NCBI GenBank assembly: GCA_964393865.1
Contig: CAYMUW010000003.1
Location: 68,497-132,496 of the forward strand
DNA from: Suilimivivens sp964393865
GTDB lineage: Bacteria; Bacillota; Clostridia; Lachnospirales; Lachnospiraceae
Reading direction: 5' to 3'
Length of the DNA: 64,000 bases
Shown here piece after piece: positions 16,366 to 24,902 of this stretch. Below the pieces are notes generated by a model that saw nothing but the letters and a program-made list of their open reading frames with translations, did not search any database and was not told where the DNA came from. The number at the start of each line of letters is the position of its first letter. The stretch's first letter is position 1. The translations under genes were made by a program, and so were the position numbers.

Positions 16366-18927
16366 ATGCAAAAAGATATGAAGAAAATCGTGAAAAGAAA
16401 CTGGTTTTTTCTTATATTATTTTTAGGTATCCTTGTGGTATTTACAAGGCGGTACACGTATCTGCCGGTTAATATTGTGTCGAATCCTGATTCCCAGATT
16501 GCTTTTGGTACGCAGGATAGTATTCTGGAACAGACATGGCAGCCTGAAGTAAAAGCAATTGTCGGCATTAAGGTGCCTTATATTGCGGAAAATGATTTTT
16601 CCTGTGATGTGCAGTTAAAGGTTTTTTCCGATGATTATTCTGAGGTATTGGTGGATGAGATACAGGAAAATTTTGTATTTACGGCAGGCGAACAGAAAGA
16701 AATTAGTTTCTTATTTGACAGAACATCTGTTACACAGGGAAAAAGATACCGTATTAGAATTTCCCTGTTAAATCCGTCCGCAGATGGAATACTGCAAATT
16801 GCTTCCGGAAGCAATTATGGCGGATGCAGTATTCAAGAACAAGCTGTGGATGAGGCGGCGGCAATTTCAATTACAGTTGTTAAATATTCCAGATTGTTTT
16901 GGCTTATGGCAGTACTGCTTCCTTTACTGGCTTATTCTTTGTTTATAATGGTGATAACGGGGAGAAAATGGGAAGAAACTGTAGCTGTTTCTCTGTTCTT
17001 TGAAGGCTTCTTTCTGTACCTTTTTGGTTTGACAGAACATTTACTTTGGGGGATAGGGTTTGTTTACTTATTATCCATATGCGCATTGCTTGCAGCAGTA
17101 TTTTTATATAATAAAAAGGGCTTGGATTTGCCAAAACTGCTGTCTCCGGGATTGTGGATTTATTTGTTATTATTTGGCGTAATTCTAATAACAAGTAATA
17201 ATGACTGGTTAGGGATGCGGGATGAATTGCGGCATTGGGAACTTGCCGTTAGAGATATGTTTTATTATGATTCCTTTGCAAAGCATGCTGGAACAACTGT
17301 TATTTTGCCCAGATATCTCCCGTTTTCAACGCTGATTGAATATTTGTTTGAATTTGTCAATGGTGTTTTTAGTGAAGACATCCTGTTTATGGCATATCAA
17401 ACAATGTTGCTGAGTGTATCGGTTATTGTGTGTAAACTGCTCCAAAAAGGAAAAAAGAGAAAATTATTTTTGCCGGTTTTGACTGCAATAATATGTATAC
17501 CAATACTGTTTTTTAACAATATATCCAGCAGTATTATGGTAGATTCGCTGATGGCAGTGATTGTGGCATATATATTAATCTGCTATTATTCGGAAAAAAT
17601 GTCATGGTTTAATTGCATTAGAATTGCAAGTGCATTATGTACACTGGCGCTAATTAAAGAAATCGGGGTTGCGCTTGCAGGCGTCGCTGCATTGATTATA
17701 TTTGGTGATGCTTTTTTTGAAGGGCTTAGAAAGAAAAAGATTAACTTTAGGAGGCTGCTTTTTCCTGTTATATGTGTATTTCTGGTAATGGGGACATATT
17801 TAAGCTGGCAGGTTTATTTGAATATTCCGGTAAATGGCAATTTACAGGAAAGCGCTTACCAGGTGACAGGCGGAGAGGAGCCTGCCGATAAGACACAGGA
17901 GGCGGCGGTAGAAATTGAAGAAACAGTGGAAATCGACTCTGCGATGAGTGCAAGCGGTATCAGCATGGAAGGACTTAAGAATATCTTTGCCGGTAAGGGG
18001 GAAGGATATCAGTATCAGGTAACGCGTAATTTTATTATAGAATTGCTGGATGGTGAAACTTATTCCATTGGGTTTATAAAGATTTCCTTTGTTGATCTGC
18101 TGGCTATTATGGCATTTCTTGTCTTTTGTCTGGCATTCTTAGGATATTGGAATGGGGAAAGGCATCGGTTATTTGTCTTTTCGGGAATGATATTGTTATC
18201 CGGCGCATGTTTTTGTGCGTTTTTGCAGCTTACTTACTGGTTTAGTTTTGAACCGTATGAGGCCATGGATCTAACTTCCATGGATCGCTATCTGGCACCC
18301 TATATCTGTGCCATAATGATGGTGGTAATGTACCTGATCTGTGACGGCACCGACCGTAGTTCTTGGAGAACTGTGAAAGCAGACTGTCTGGTTTATGTGA
18401 TAACGTTTTTTCTGATCATCAGTACTCCTGTAAAGGATATCATTATTGAAAGCAATGATGTGGCAGAAAATACTACAAAAGAAAATATATATGGTTATGA
18501 TCGGATAGCGGAAATGCTTAGGAGCATAGCGGATAGAGGGGAAAGAGCATATTTTATCTGCAGTCACAGCGACGGTTATGCGGAATATATTTTCAGGAAT
18601 GCAGTCTGTCCGATTGTATCGGAACATGAAAACTGGAATATTGTAGCTGATAAAGAAATTTTTGACAAACAATATGAATTATATCCTGAAAACGAGGTTA
18701 CAGTTCACAATGAAGCCGTGATATTACCGCCAGAAAGCTTGTCGTGGATTTTTGGAAAGTGTAAGTATGTGGTGATATTCCATGCAGATGAGTTGTTTTG
18801 TCAATCATATTCGGAACTGTTTGAAGGAACGGAAATCAGGGACGGAAGTGTGTATCAGGTAGTTGACAATGAGGGGGGTATTTCGCTGCATTTAGTTGGA
18901 AGTACGGGAATCAAAGGTTATCATTAG
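16366..18927 (+). CDS. Large polytopic membrane protein with N-terminal beta domain, GT-C-like
   Basis: An 853-residue protein. One helix near residues 10-28 is followed by a ~140-residue beta-rich extracytoplasmic domain (about 30-170), then at least ten helices. A DELRHWE acidic loop near residue 286 is placed as in GT-C transferases. A soluble-looking insertion occurs near 490-560 (EEPADKTQEAAVEIEE is strongly acidic), and a C-terminal extracytoplasmic domain closes the protein. A G6 run occurs at 18873-18878. Outer-face glycosyl transfer from a polyprenyl-phosphate sugar is inferred from architecture and from the DPM1-like/DUF2304 pair at 22.6-23.7 kb. The family itself is not recognised with certainty. 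Confidence 0.55.
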   Translation: MQKDMKKIVKRNWFFLILFLGILVVFTRRYTYLPVNIVSNPDSQIAFGTQDSILEQTWQPEVKAIVGIKVPYIAENDFSCDVQLKVFSDDYSEVLVDEIQENFVFTAGEQKEISFLFDRTSVTQGKRYRIRISLLNPSADGILQIASGSNYGGCSIQEQAVDEAAAISITVVKYSRLFWLMAVLLPLLAYSLFIMVITGRKWEETVAVSLFFEGFFLYLFGLTEHLLWGIGFVYLLSICALLAAVFLYNKKGLDLPKLLSPGLWIYLLLFGVILITSNNDWLGMRDELRHWELAVRDMFYYDSFAKHAGTTVILPRYLPFSTLIEYLFEFVNGVFSEDILFMAYQTMLLSVSVIVCKLLQKGKKRKLFLPVLTAIICIPILFFNNISSSIMVDSLMAVIVAYILICYYSEKMSWFNCIRIASALCTLALIKEIGVALAGVAALIIFGDAFFEGLRKKKINFRRLLFPVICVFLVMGTYLSWQVYLNIPVNGNLQESAYQVTGGEEPADKTQEAAVEIEETVEIDSAMSASGISMEGLKNIFAGKGEGYQYQVTRNFIIELLDGETYSIGFIKISFVDLLAIMAFLVFCLAFLGYWNGERHRLFVFSGMILLSGACFCAFLQLTYWFSFEPYEAMDLTSMDRYLAPYICAIMMVVMYLICDGTDRSSWRTVKADCLVYVITFFLIISTPVKDIIIESNDVAENTTKENIYGYDRIAEMLRSIADRGERAYFICSHSDGYAEYIFRNAVCPIVSEHENWNIVADKEIFDKQYELYPENEVTVHNEAVILPPESLSWIFGKCKYVVIFHADELFCQSYSELFEGTEIRDGSVYQVVDNEGGISLHLVGSTGIKGYH

Positions 18928-18943
18928 TTGGAGGAAGCGTACA

Positions 18944-20842
18944 ATGTTGTGTGCTGTTGCTTTGCTTTTTGCTGTTAATAAAGCAGAAGATAAGATGGAA
19001 AGATACGTAAATGCAGCTGCAGTATGGACATTTTATTGTTTTATAATCACAGAAGTGTTGTCAGTGTTTCAAGCAATAAGTATAATGTCCTTATGGATAT
19101 GTTGGCTCATATTTGATTTAGTTCTTTTGACAATGTTTTATCGGATTGTTAAAAAAGATCCACGAGGTCTGAAGGAGCTTATTCCTGTTGGATCTGTCAG
19201 CAGAAAAAGCGTTCTTTATGGACTTTTTATACTTGTGGTATTGTGTCTGGCGGTGAAAACGAAAACCTATAATTGGGATTCTATGACATATCATCTTCCC
19301 AGACTTTTCCACTGGCTGCAGAATGGCACGGTTGATCATTATGCAACGCATATCAGCAGGCAGGTGGCCAGCCCTATACTTGGGGCGTTTGTCAATTTAC
19401 ATGTATATGCAATGACAGGCAGAAATGATGTGTTTATTAACATGCTGCAGTGCTGCTCTTTTCTGACAAGCGGTATTTTGGTGTATCATATAGCAAAGAA
19501 AATCGGCTGCTCGCAAAACTATTCCTACATAGCAGGTGTGTTGTTTTATTCTATGCCAATTGCTTTTGCGGAAAGTTTTACGGCGCAGGTAGATAATTTT
19601 GCAGGTTTCTGGATGTTATGCTTTACATACCTTCTTCTAAATTTTCTTAATGTTGATGAGAAGATTGTACTTAACAAGAAAACTGTGTTTCGTATTGTGA
19701 TATTATCGATTTGCTTAATATTCGGATATTTGACCAAACCGTCAGTCGGCTTTGGAATGCTGTTTATGCTATTGTGGCTGCTTATAATTGTAGTGAAAAG
19801 AAGAGATAATTTTCTTTTGCTGGCAGCATATTTCTTTTTGGCAGGCGGCATAATGGCTTGTATATTGGCACCGGATTTTTTCAGGAATTGGTCAACCTTT
19901 CATGCAATGGCCTCACCCGGCACCGGGCAGAGGCAATTAATAGGTTCTGTTCATTGGAGATATATCATAGTTAACTTTGTTAAAAACTTTACATTTAATA
20001 TGCCTGCCGTATGGTTATATAATAGCTCTACAATTATTTGGAAATATGTAATGAGATTTTCAAGAATAATTGAAGTAGATATTGATGATCCCGTTATTTC
20101 AGAGGATGGCAGAGAATTTCAGGTTCGTGATCCGCAAGATTATGGCAATAGTACAGCTGTGAATCCTATAATTGTCTGGCTGCTGATAATTTGTATATTC
20201 CTGTTCGTTTTATGTAACTTCAGAAAACATCTGAAGGAAATAAAAAACCAATATTTCATTACTGCTGCGCTTTCTTTTATGTGTTTCTGTGCGGTACTGC
20301 GCTGGGAGCCGTTTGTCAGCAGATATATGATTTCATACCTGGCAGTATTGTGTCCGGCAATTGCCGGTCAGTTGGAATTGTTTTTTGGATGTATGAAAAT
20401 CAGAACGGATGAGCTGGAAAAGAAATTTTCTGCAATACTTTATTTTTTATGTATCGCAGAGCTATTGGGAATGTTGTATTATCATGGGAATATTGCAATT
20501 AATCAATCTGAGAATAATGGTTATTTTGTCAGCCGGAGAGAAATTCAAGAAAGCTATATAGCGTTAGCGGAAATGTTGAATCAGCAAAAGTATCAAAATA
20601 TCGGATTGCTTATGGGCAGTGATTCTTATGAATACCCTTTGACTACTATGCTGCAGGATTATTCCAGAATAGAGCATGTAAATGTTTCGAATCAGACTGA
20701 ACAATACGAAGATACAAGTTTTATTCCTGATGTTCTCATTGCAATAAATTATGACAGTTCTGATTGTGTTGTATGTCATGGGTATGAATATGAGAGAGCA
20801 CAAGCATTTGGCGAAGAAATAAGTGTATTTTTAAGAAGATAG
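18944..20842 (+). CDS. Polytopic GT-C-like membrane glycosyltransferase
   Basis: A 632-residue membrane protein with about twelve helices. TYNWDSMTYHLPRLFHWLQNG at about residues 107-127 gives the WD...YH arrangement of family 39-type GT-C proteins: an acidic residue in the first large outer loop followed by H and R. YLTKPSVGFGML and RWEPFVSRYMISYL are further family-like spots. The frame extends upstream to a TTG at 18896, but GGAGGA sits 8 nt before ATG 18944, just after the previous stop, and the protein then begins with a hydrophobic segment. It would act beside the two preceding GT-C proteins. Substrate unknown. Confidence 0.65.
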   Translation: MLCAVALLFAVNKAEDKMERYVNAAAVWTFYCFIITEVLSVFQAISIMSLWICWLIFDLVLLTMFYRIVKKDPRGLKELIPVGSVSRKSVLYGLFILVVLCLAVKTKTYNWDSMTYHLPRLFHWLQNGTVDHYATHISRQVASPILGAFVNLHVYAMTGRNDVFINMLQCCSFLTSGILVYHIAKKIGCSQNYSYIAGVLFYSMPIAFAESFTAQVDNFAGFWMLCFTYLLLNFLNVDEKIVLNKKTVFRIVILSICLIFGYLTKPSVGFGMLFMLLWLLIIVVKRRDNFLLLAAYFFLAGGIMACILAPDFFRNWSTFHAMASPGTGQRQLIGSVHWRYIIVNFVKNFTFNMPAVWLYNSSTIIWKYVMRFSRIIEVDIDDPVISEDGREFQVRDPQDYGNSTAVNPIIVWLLIICIFLFVLCNFRKHLKEIKNQYFITAALSFMCFCAVLRWEPFVSRYMISYLAVLCPAIAGQLELFFGCMKIRTDELEKKFSAILYFLCIAELLGMLYYHGNIAINQSENNGYFVSRREIQESYIALAEMLNQQKYQNIGLLMGSDSYEYPLTTMLQDYSRIEHVNVSNQTEQYEDTSFIPDVLIAINYDSSDCVVCHGYEYERAQAFGEEISVFLRR

Positions 20843-20854
20843 GAGTTGATGATT

Positions 20855-22606
20855 ATGCCGGGATTTTACCTGACTAATTTAGAATATTGTCCATGTGTGA
20901 AGGCATGTGGTGAGATGATTTATAGAAACACGGAATTTTCGGATTATAAATTGTTTCAATATACAACTTCCAAATTTTGTGATGATAAGTGTTTTGACCT
21001 GCAGGAGCAATATTTTTCATGTATGGAGGGGGTCGTTCTCAATAAAAAGGAATTGCTTGAGAAATATCAGGCAAATAGTATTTCACATCTGACATTTCTT
21101 ATGCATCAAAAAAGGGAAGATTTTTTTAATGATTTTCGGGGAAGCTTTTCGGGGATGTATTGCGATTTGATGAGCAATAAATGGTTGCTTTTTACAAGTC
21201 ATTATGGTGATAATGCCGTTTTTTATTATCAGCATAATGATAAATTTATTATTTCTTCTTCTTTAGAGTGGCTTGCAGAAGGATTGAGATTGAATAAGAT
21301 CTTTTATGATGTTAACGAAAAAGCAGTCTACTATATGCTTACATATGGTTTTATGGCAGATGAATCCACTTATATTAAAGGTGTAAATAGGTTACTGCCG
21401 GGACAATATGCCCAAATTTCAAACTGCGGATTCCGGATAAATGAGTATTACACTTTAAAAAGAGATAAAATAAATCTGGAAAATAAATCGGAAGATGAAA
21501 TGATTGAGATACTGGATGAGTTATTTACTTGTGCTGTAAAGCGAGAATATGAGAAAGACTTGGAATATGGGTACAAGCACTTGATTGAGTTGAGTGGCGG
21601 GCTAGATTCCAGAATGAATTATTGGATTGCACATGAGTTAGGATACAAGGACTCGTTGGCAATTACTTTTTGCCAATCTAATTATATAGATGAACTAGTA
21701 GCAAAACAGATTGCTGATTATTGGAAAGAAGAGATACTTGTGTGGCCGCTTGACAGCGCTAAGCATTTGTATGATGTGGATAGAGACACAAAATTAAATT
21801 ATGGAATATCGCTGTATTCTGGGGTTGGAGGAGAATTGCATATATTGGATAGCCTTAATATGCATCAATATGGTATCCTTCATACCGGTCAGTTGGGCGG
21901 AGCAGTGCTTGGAACCTATATAAAAAATGAACAGGAATTGTATATTTTAAAAACAGCAGGGAATTATTCCGATAAGCTTCTTGAAAAATATAATGATAAT
22001 TCTTATAGTAAGTATGAGAACAGAGAAGAATATCTTCTTAATACTCGAGGTTTATTAGGCTGCTTGGGTTCTCATCCTTTTGCAAGGTATTATACGGAGG
22101 AGTGTGCCCCCTTTCTGGATGTTGATGTGATGGATTTTTGTCTCAGCATACCATTGGCAAAGAGAATAGATCGATATATTTATAAGAAATGGATATTAGC
22201 GAAGCACCCTGATGCTGCAAAATTTATATGGGAACGAACAGGAGATTTGATTGATAAATCAGATTTTTATCTCAAGTGGAAGTTGATAAAGCAGATAGCG
22301 TGGGATGTGATTGCTCATCCGAGTTTGTTGCTTCGAAAAATTGGATTACCGGTAAAAGCACCTACATTATCGGATTATCGTGGGATGAATCCAATGGATA
22401 AGTGGCTGCAGGATAATGAGAGCTTGCAAAAATTTGTAGAGGAATATTATCAAACGCACATTGGTATAGTGAGAAAAGTTTTATCCTCTAAACTGATAGA
22501 AGATATAGAAGAACTGTATAAGCAAGGAAGCATGGGCGAAAAAACACAGATTTTTACGGCATTGTCGGCAATAGAGTTATTATTCACTGATAAATATTGT
22601 GAATAA
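20855..22606 (+). CDS. Asparagine synthase-like ATP-dependent amide ligase lacking the glutaminase cysteine
   Basis: About 583 residues. The N-terminal half has the Ntn-type GATase layout of AsnB, but the mature N-terminus reads MPGFYLTN rather than MCG, so the Cys2 nucleophile is absent. The synthetase half has the PP-loop SGGLDSR near residue 246 and downstream FCQSN and LDVDVMDF elements. Family knowledge: AsnB-like proteins in O-antigen loci amidate uronic acids, and Cys-less relatives (beta-lactam synthetase type) use other nucleophiles. AGGAG at 20841-20845 best fits ATG 20855 (9-nt spacing); TTG 20846 and ATG 20849 are too close. Likely ATP-dependent amide or ester formation on a glycan acid. 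Confidence 0.8.
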   Translation: MPGFYLTNLEYCPCVKACGEMIYRNTEFSDYKLFQYTTSKFCDDKCFDLQEQYFSCMEGVVLNKKELLEKYQANSISHLTFLMHQKREDFFNDFRGSFSGMYCDLMSNKWLLFTSHYGDNAVFYYQHNDKFIISSSLEWLAEGLRLNKIFYDVNEKAVYYMLTYGFMADESTYIKGVNRLLPGQYAQISNCGFRINEYYTLKRDKINLENKSEDEMIEILDELFTCAVKREYEKDLEYGYKHLIELSGGLDSRMNYWIAHELGYKDSLAITFCQSNYIDELVAKQIADYWKEEILVWPLDSAKHLYDVDRDTKLNYGISLYSGVGGELHILDSLNMHQYGILHTGQLGGAVLGTYIKNEQELYILKTAGNYSDKLLEKYNDNSYSKYENREEYLLNTRGLLGCLGSHPFARYYTEECAPFLDVDVMDFCLSIPLAKRIDRYIYKKWILAKHPDAAKFIWERTGDLIDKSDFYLKWKLIKQIAWDVIAHPSLLLRKIGLPVKAPTLSDYRGMNPMDKWLQDNESLQKFVEEYYQTHIGIVRKVLSSKLIEDIEELYKQGSMGEKTQIFTALSAIELLFTDKYCE

Positions 22607-22618
22607 ATGGAGGGAAAC

Positions 22619-23329
22619 GTGTTAAAGACATTAATAATTATTCCCGCCTTTAATGAGGAGGGAAGTATTGAGAAGGTTGTTGATAATTTGATAGAGAAAT
22701 TTCCGCAATATGATTATCTTGTTATAAATGACGGCTCAACTGACCATACCAAAAGTATATGTAGCAATCATGGATATCATGTGGTAAACTTAGTGATTAA
22801 TATGGGAATTGGAGGTGCTGTTCAAACCGGCTACCGGTATGCAAGAGATCATAATTATGAAATTGCAGTGCAGATTGATGGTGATGGGCAGCATGATGTA
22901 TCATATTTGGAGGAAATGATAAGGCAGATTGAGGAAGAAAAGGCCGATATTGTTATCGGATCACGTTTTCTGGGAAAAGAAGGTTTCCAATCAACCCAAA
23001 TACGCCGGGTAGGAATTAATTTTCTCAGTTTTTTAGGGAAGATTCTTACGGGGGTTTGTGTGAAGGATATCACTAGCGGATATCGGGTAGTAAACGCAAA
23101 GTTTATTCGTATTTTTGCGGTAGATTATCCGGCGGATTATCCGGAGCCTGAGGCGATGGTTATTGCAGCTGTACATGGCGGCAGAATAATGGAATATCCG
23201 GTTGTCATGCGTGAAAGGGAAACCGGTGCAAGTTCTATAACTATGAAAAAATCAGTTTATTACATGTGTAAAGTAACATTGGCAATGATTATTCGGAGAA
23301 TAAGCTTCGGAATCAGGAGGCAGAGATGA
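22619..23329 (+). CDS. GT2 glycosyltransferase, DPM1/polyprenyl-phosphate type
   Basis: A 236-residue GT-A enzyme: LIIIPAFNEEGSIEKVV, VINDGSTDHT, NMGIGGAVQTGYRYA and QIDGDGQHD with the metal-binding DxD. These are features of dolichyl- or undecaprenyl-phosphate glycosyltransferases. No C-terminal membrane helices are present; the separate DUF2304 gene that follows by ATGA overlap probably supplies membrane association. GGAGGG at 22609-22614 lies just before GTG 22619, while ATG 22607 has no site of its own. The product would be a polyprenyl-phosphate sugar for the GT-C proteins nearby. Confidence 0.87.
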   Translation: MLKTLIIIPAFNEEGSIEKVVDNLIEKFPQYDYLVINDGSTDHTKSICSNHGYHVVNLVINMGIGGAVQTGYRYARDHNYEIAVQIDGDGQHDVSYLEEMIRQIEEEKADIVIGSRFLGKEGFQSTQIRRVGINFLSFLGKILTGVCVKDITSGYRVVNAKFIRIFAVDYPADYPEPEAMVIAAVHGGRIMEYPVVMRERETGASSITMKKSVYYMCKVTLAMIIRRISFGIRRQR

Positions 23330-23694
23330 TCCCTTTAACTCTTAGGATAACCATAATAATTGCTGTGATTTGCTATTTTATTTTTATTCTGTATTACTTG
23401 AAAAATAAAATGCTGGAATTAAAGTATACTTTGATTTGGCTGGCAGCTGGTTTTATTATGGTGTTGTTGACTACATTCCCGGAATTATTATTAAGGTTTG
23501 TTGCAATTTTTGGTATTGAGAGCAACATGAACGGGTTGTATATTTTATTATTTGCTTTTATTATTATGACATTAATGACATTAACGTCTATTGTGTCAAG
23601 GCAAAATTTGAAAATTCGTATTTTGATTCAGGAACTGAGCATGCTGGAAAAAAGGATACGGGAATTGGAAAGCACGGAGCAGAGAGATAATTGA
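23326..23694 (+). CDS. DUF2304 family membrane protein
   Basis: A 122-residue protein with three hydrophobic segments (about 4-22, 33-52 and 66-88) and a charged coiled C-terminal tail (LIQELSMLEKRIRELE). KNKMLELKYTLIWLAAGF is typical of DUF2304, small proteins regularly encoded directly after a DPM1-like GT2. It overlaps that gene by ATGA here. Inferred role: membrane partner of the GT2 in making or presenting polyprenyl-phosphate sugar. The stop overlaps the following TTG start. Confidence 0.85.
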   Translation: MIPLTLRITIIIAVICYFIFILYYLKNKMLELKYTLIWLAAGFIMVLLTTFPELLLRFVAIFGIESNMNGLYILLFAFIIMTLMTLTSIVSRQNLKIRILIQELSMLEKRIRELESTEQRDN

Positions 23695-24902
23695 AAAAGT
23701 TAGTTCAAATAAACACTGTTTGTAATACAAGCACCGGAAAGCTCATGGGAGATATTCAGAGGAAGGCAAGTGCATTAGGCTATGAGACGCTCTCCTTGGT
23801 GGGAAGACGAAAGCCTTTTTCGGATCTTCGTTGTGAAAAAATAGGAAATGCCCTATCGTTTTGGATACATGTGGGGATTAATACTGTATTTGACAGGCAG
23901 GGGTATGGTTCTTATTATGTAACCAAAAAGATGATCCGCAGGCTCCGGCAGGAGCGGCCTGATATTATCCATCTTCATAATCTGCATGGGTATTATCTCA
24001 ATTTGCCCTTGTTATTTCGTTACCTGTCAGAGGAATATGATGGGGAGATTTTCTGGACATTTCACGACTGCTGGCCGTTTACAGGTCACTGTGCATATTT
24101 TACTGCAGTCGGCTGCAGCAAATGGGAAACAGAGTGCAGTAAATGTCCTAATAAAAAAGTATACCCAATCAGCTTGTTTGCCGATGCTTCCCGCCGAAAT
24201 TACTCTGATAAGAAAAGAATGTTTACCAGGGTAAGAAATATGACGGTTATTGTTCCGTCAAAATGGATGGAGTCGATGGTAAAAAGATCTTTTTTCAGTA
24301 ATTACCCAGTGGTAACGGTGAACAATGGAATTGATCTCAAAGCTTTTTCTTACAGAAAGCCTTTAAATGAGTTATATGATAAGTATGGTATTAGCAGAGA
24401 AAAGAAAGTAATTCTCGGAGTTGCAAGTGTTTGGGATGCACGGAAAGGAATGGTGGATTTTCTTTCGCTGGCTCCGGAATTGTCGGCTGATTATCAAATT
24501 TTTCTTGTAGGTTTGTCCCCAAGGCAAATTAAAAGACTGCCACGGAGTATTAAAGGGATAACTCAGACCGGAGATGTGAAGGAGCTTGCTATGATTTATT
24601 CTTTAGCGCATGTTTTTGTCAATCCGTCAATTGAAGAATCTTTCTCGCTTGTGACAGTTGAGGCAATAGCTTGTGGAACACCGGTGATTGTTCTGGATAC
24701 AAGTGCGGTAAAAGAGCTTGTCTGTGAAGACAATGGTATTGTCCTAAAAAAGCATGAAGCGGAAGATTATTTGGATGCAATTAAGAGATTGGAGGAACGA
24801 AAGCTATCAAGAGAGCAAATTGCGCGGACGGCTGAGCGGTATAATGCGGATGAATATGCGAATAGGATTGTTGGCTTGTATAGTGGTTGGCAAAAGAAAT
24901 GA
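23691..24902 (+). CDS. GT4 glycosyltransferase, WcaC-like
   Basis: A 403-residue GT-B enzyme. VQINTVCNTSTGKLMGDI opens the acceptor domain. FHDCWPFTGHCAYFTAVGC followed by CSKCPNKKVYP is the cysteine-containing signature of the colanic acid WcaC-type GT4 subgroup. The donor side carries GVASVWDARKG, VNPSIEESFSLVTVEAIACGTPV. The start is TTG at 23691, overlapping the preceding stop (TTGA); GGAG about 11 nt upstream is weak. The stop overlaps the next ATG. Substrate is not determined. Confidence 0.85.
   Translation: MKKLVQINTVCNTSTGKLMGDIQRKASALGYETLSLVGRRKPFSDLRCEKIGNALSFWIHVGINTVFDRQGYGSYYVTKKMIRRLRQERPDIIHLHNLHGYYLNLPLLFRYLSEEYDGEIFWTFHDCWPFTGHCAYFTAVGCSKWETECSKCPNKKVYPISLFADASRRNYSDKKRMFTRVRNMTVIVPSKWMESMVKRSFFSNYPVVTVNNGIDLKAFSYRKPLNELYDKYGISREKKVILGVASVWDARKGMVDFLSLAPELSADYQIFLVGLSPRQIKRLPRSIKGITQTGDVKELAMIYSLAHVFVNPSIEESFSLVTVEAIACGTPVIVLDTSAVKELVCEDNGIVLKKHEAEDYLDAIKRLEERKLSREQIARTAERYNADEYANRIVGLYSGWQKK

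Noticed and set aside
18873..18878. G6 run in the 853-residue membrane protein gene
   Set aside because: Short and near the gene end; frequent enough not to imply slippage by itself.
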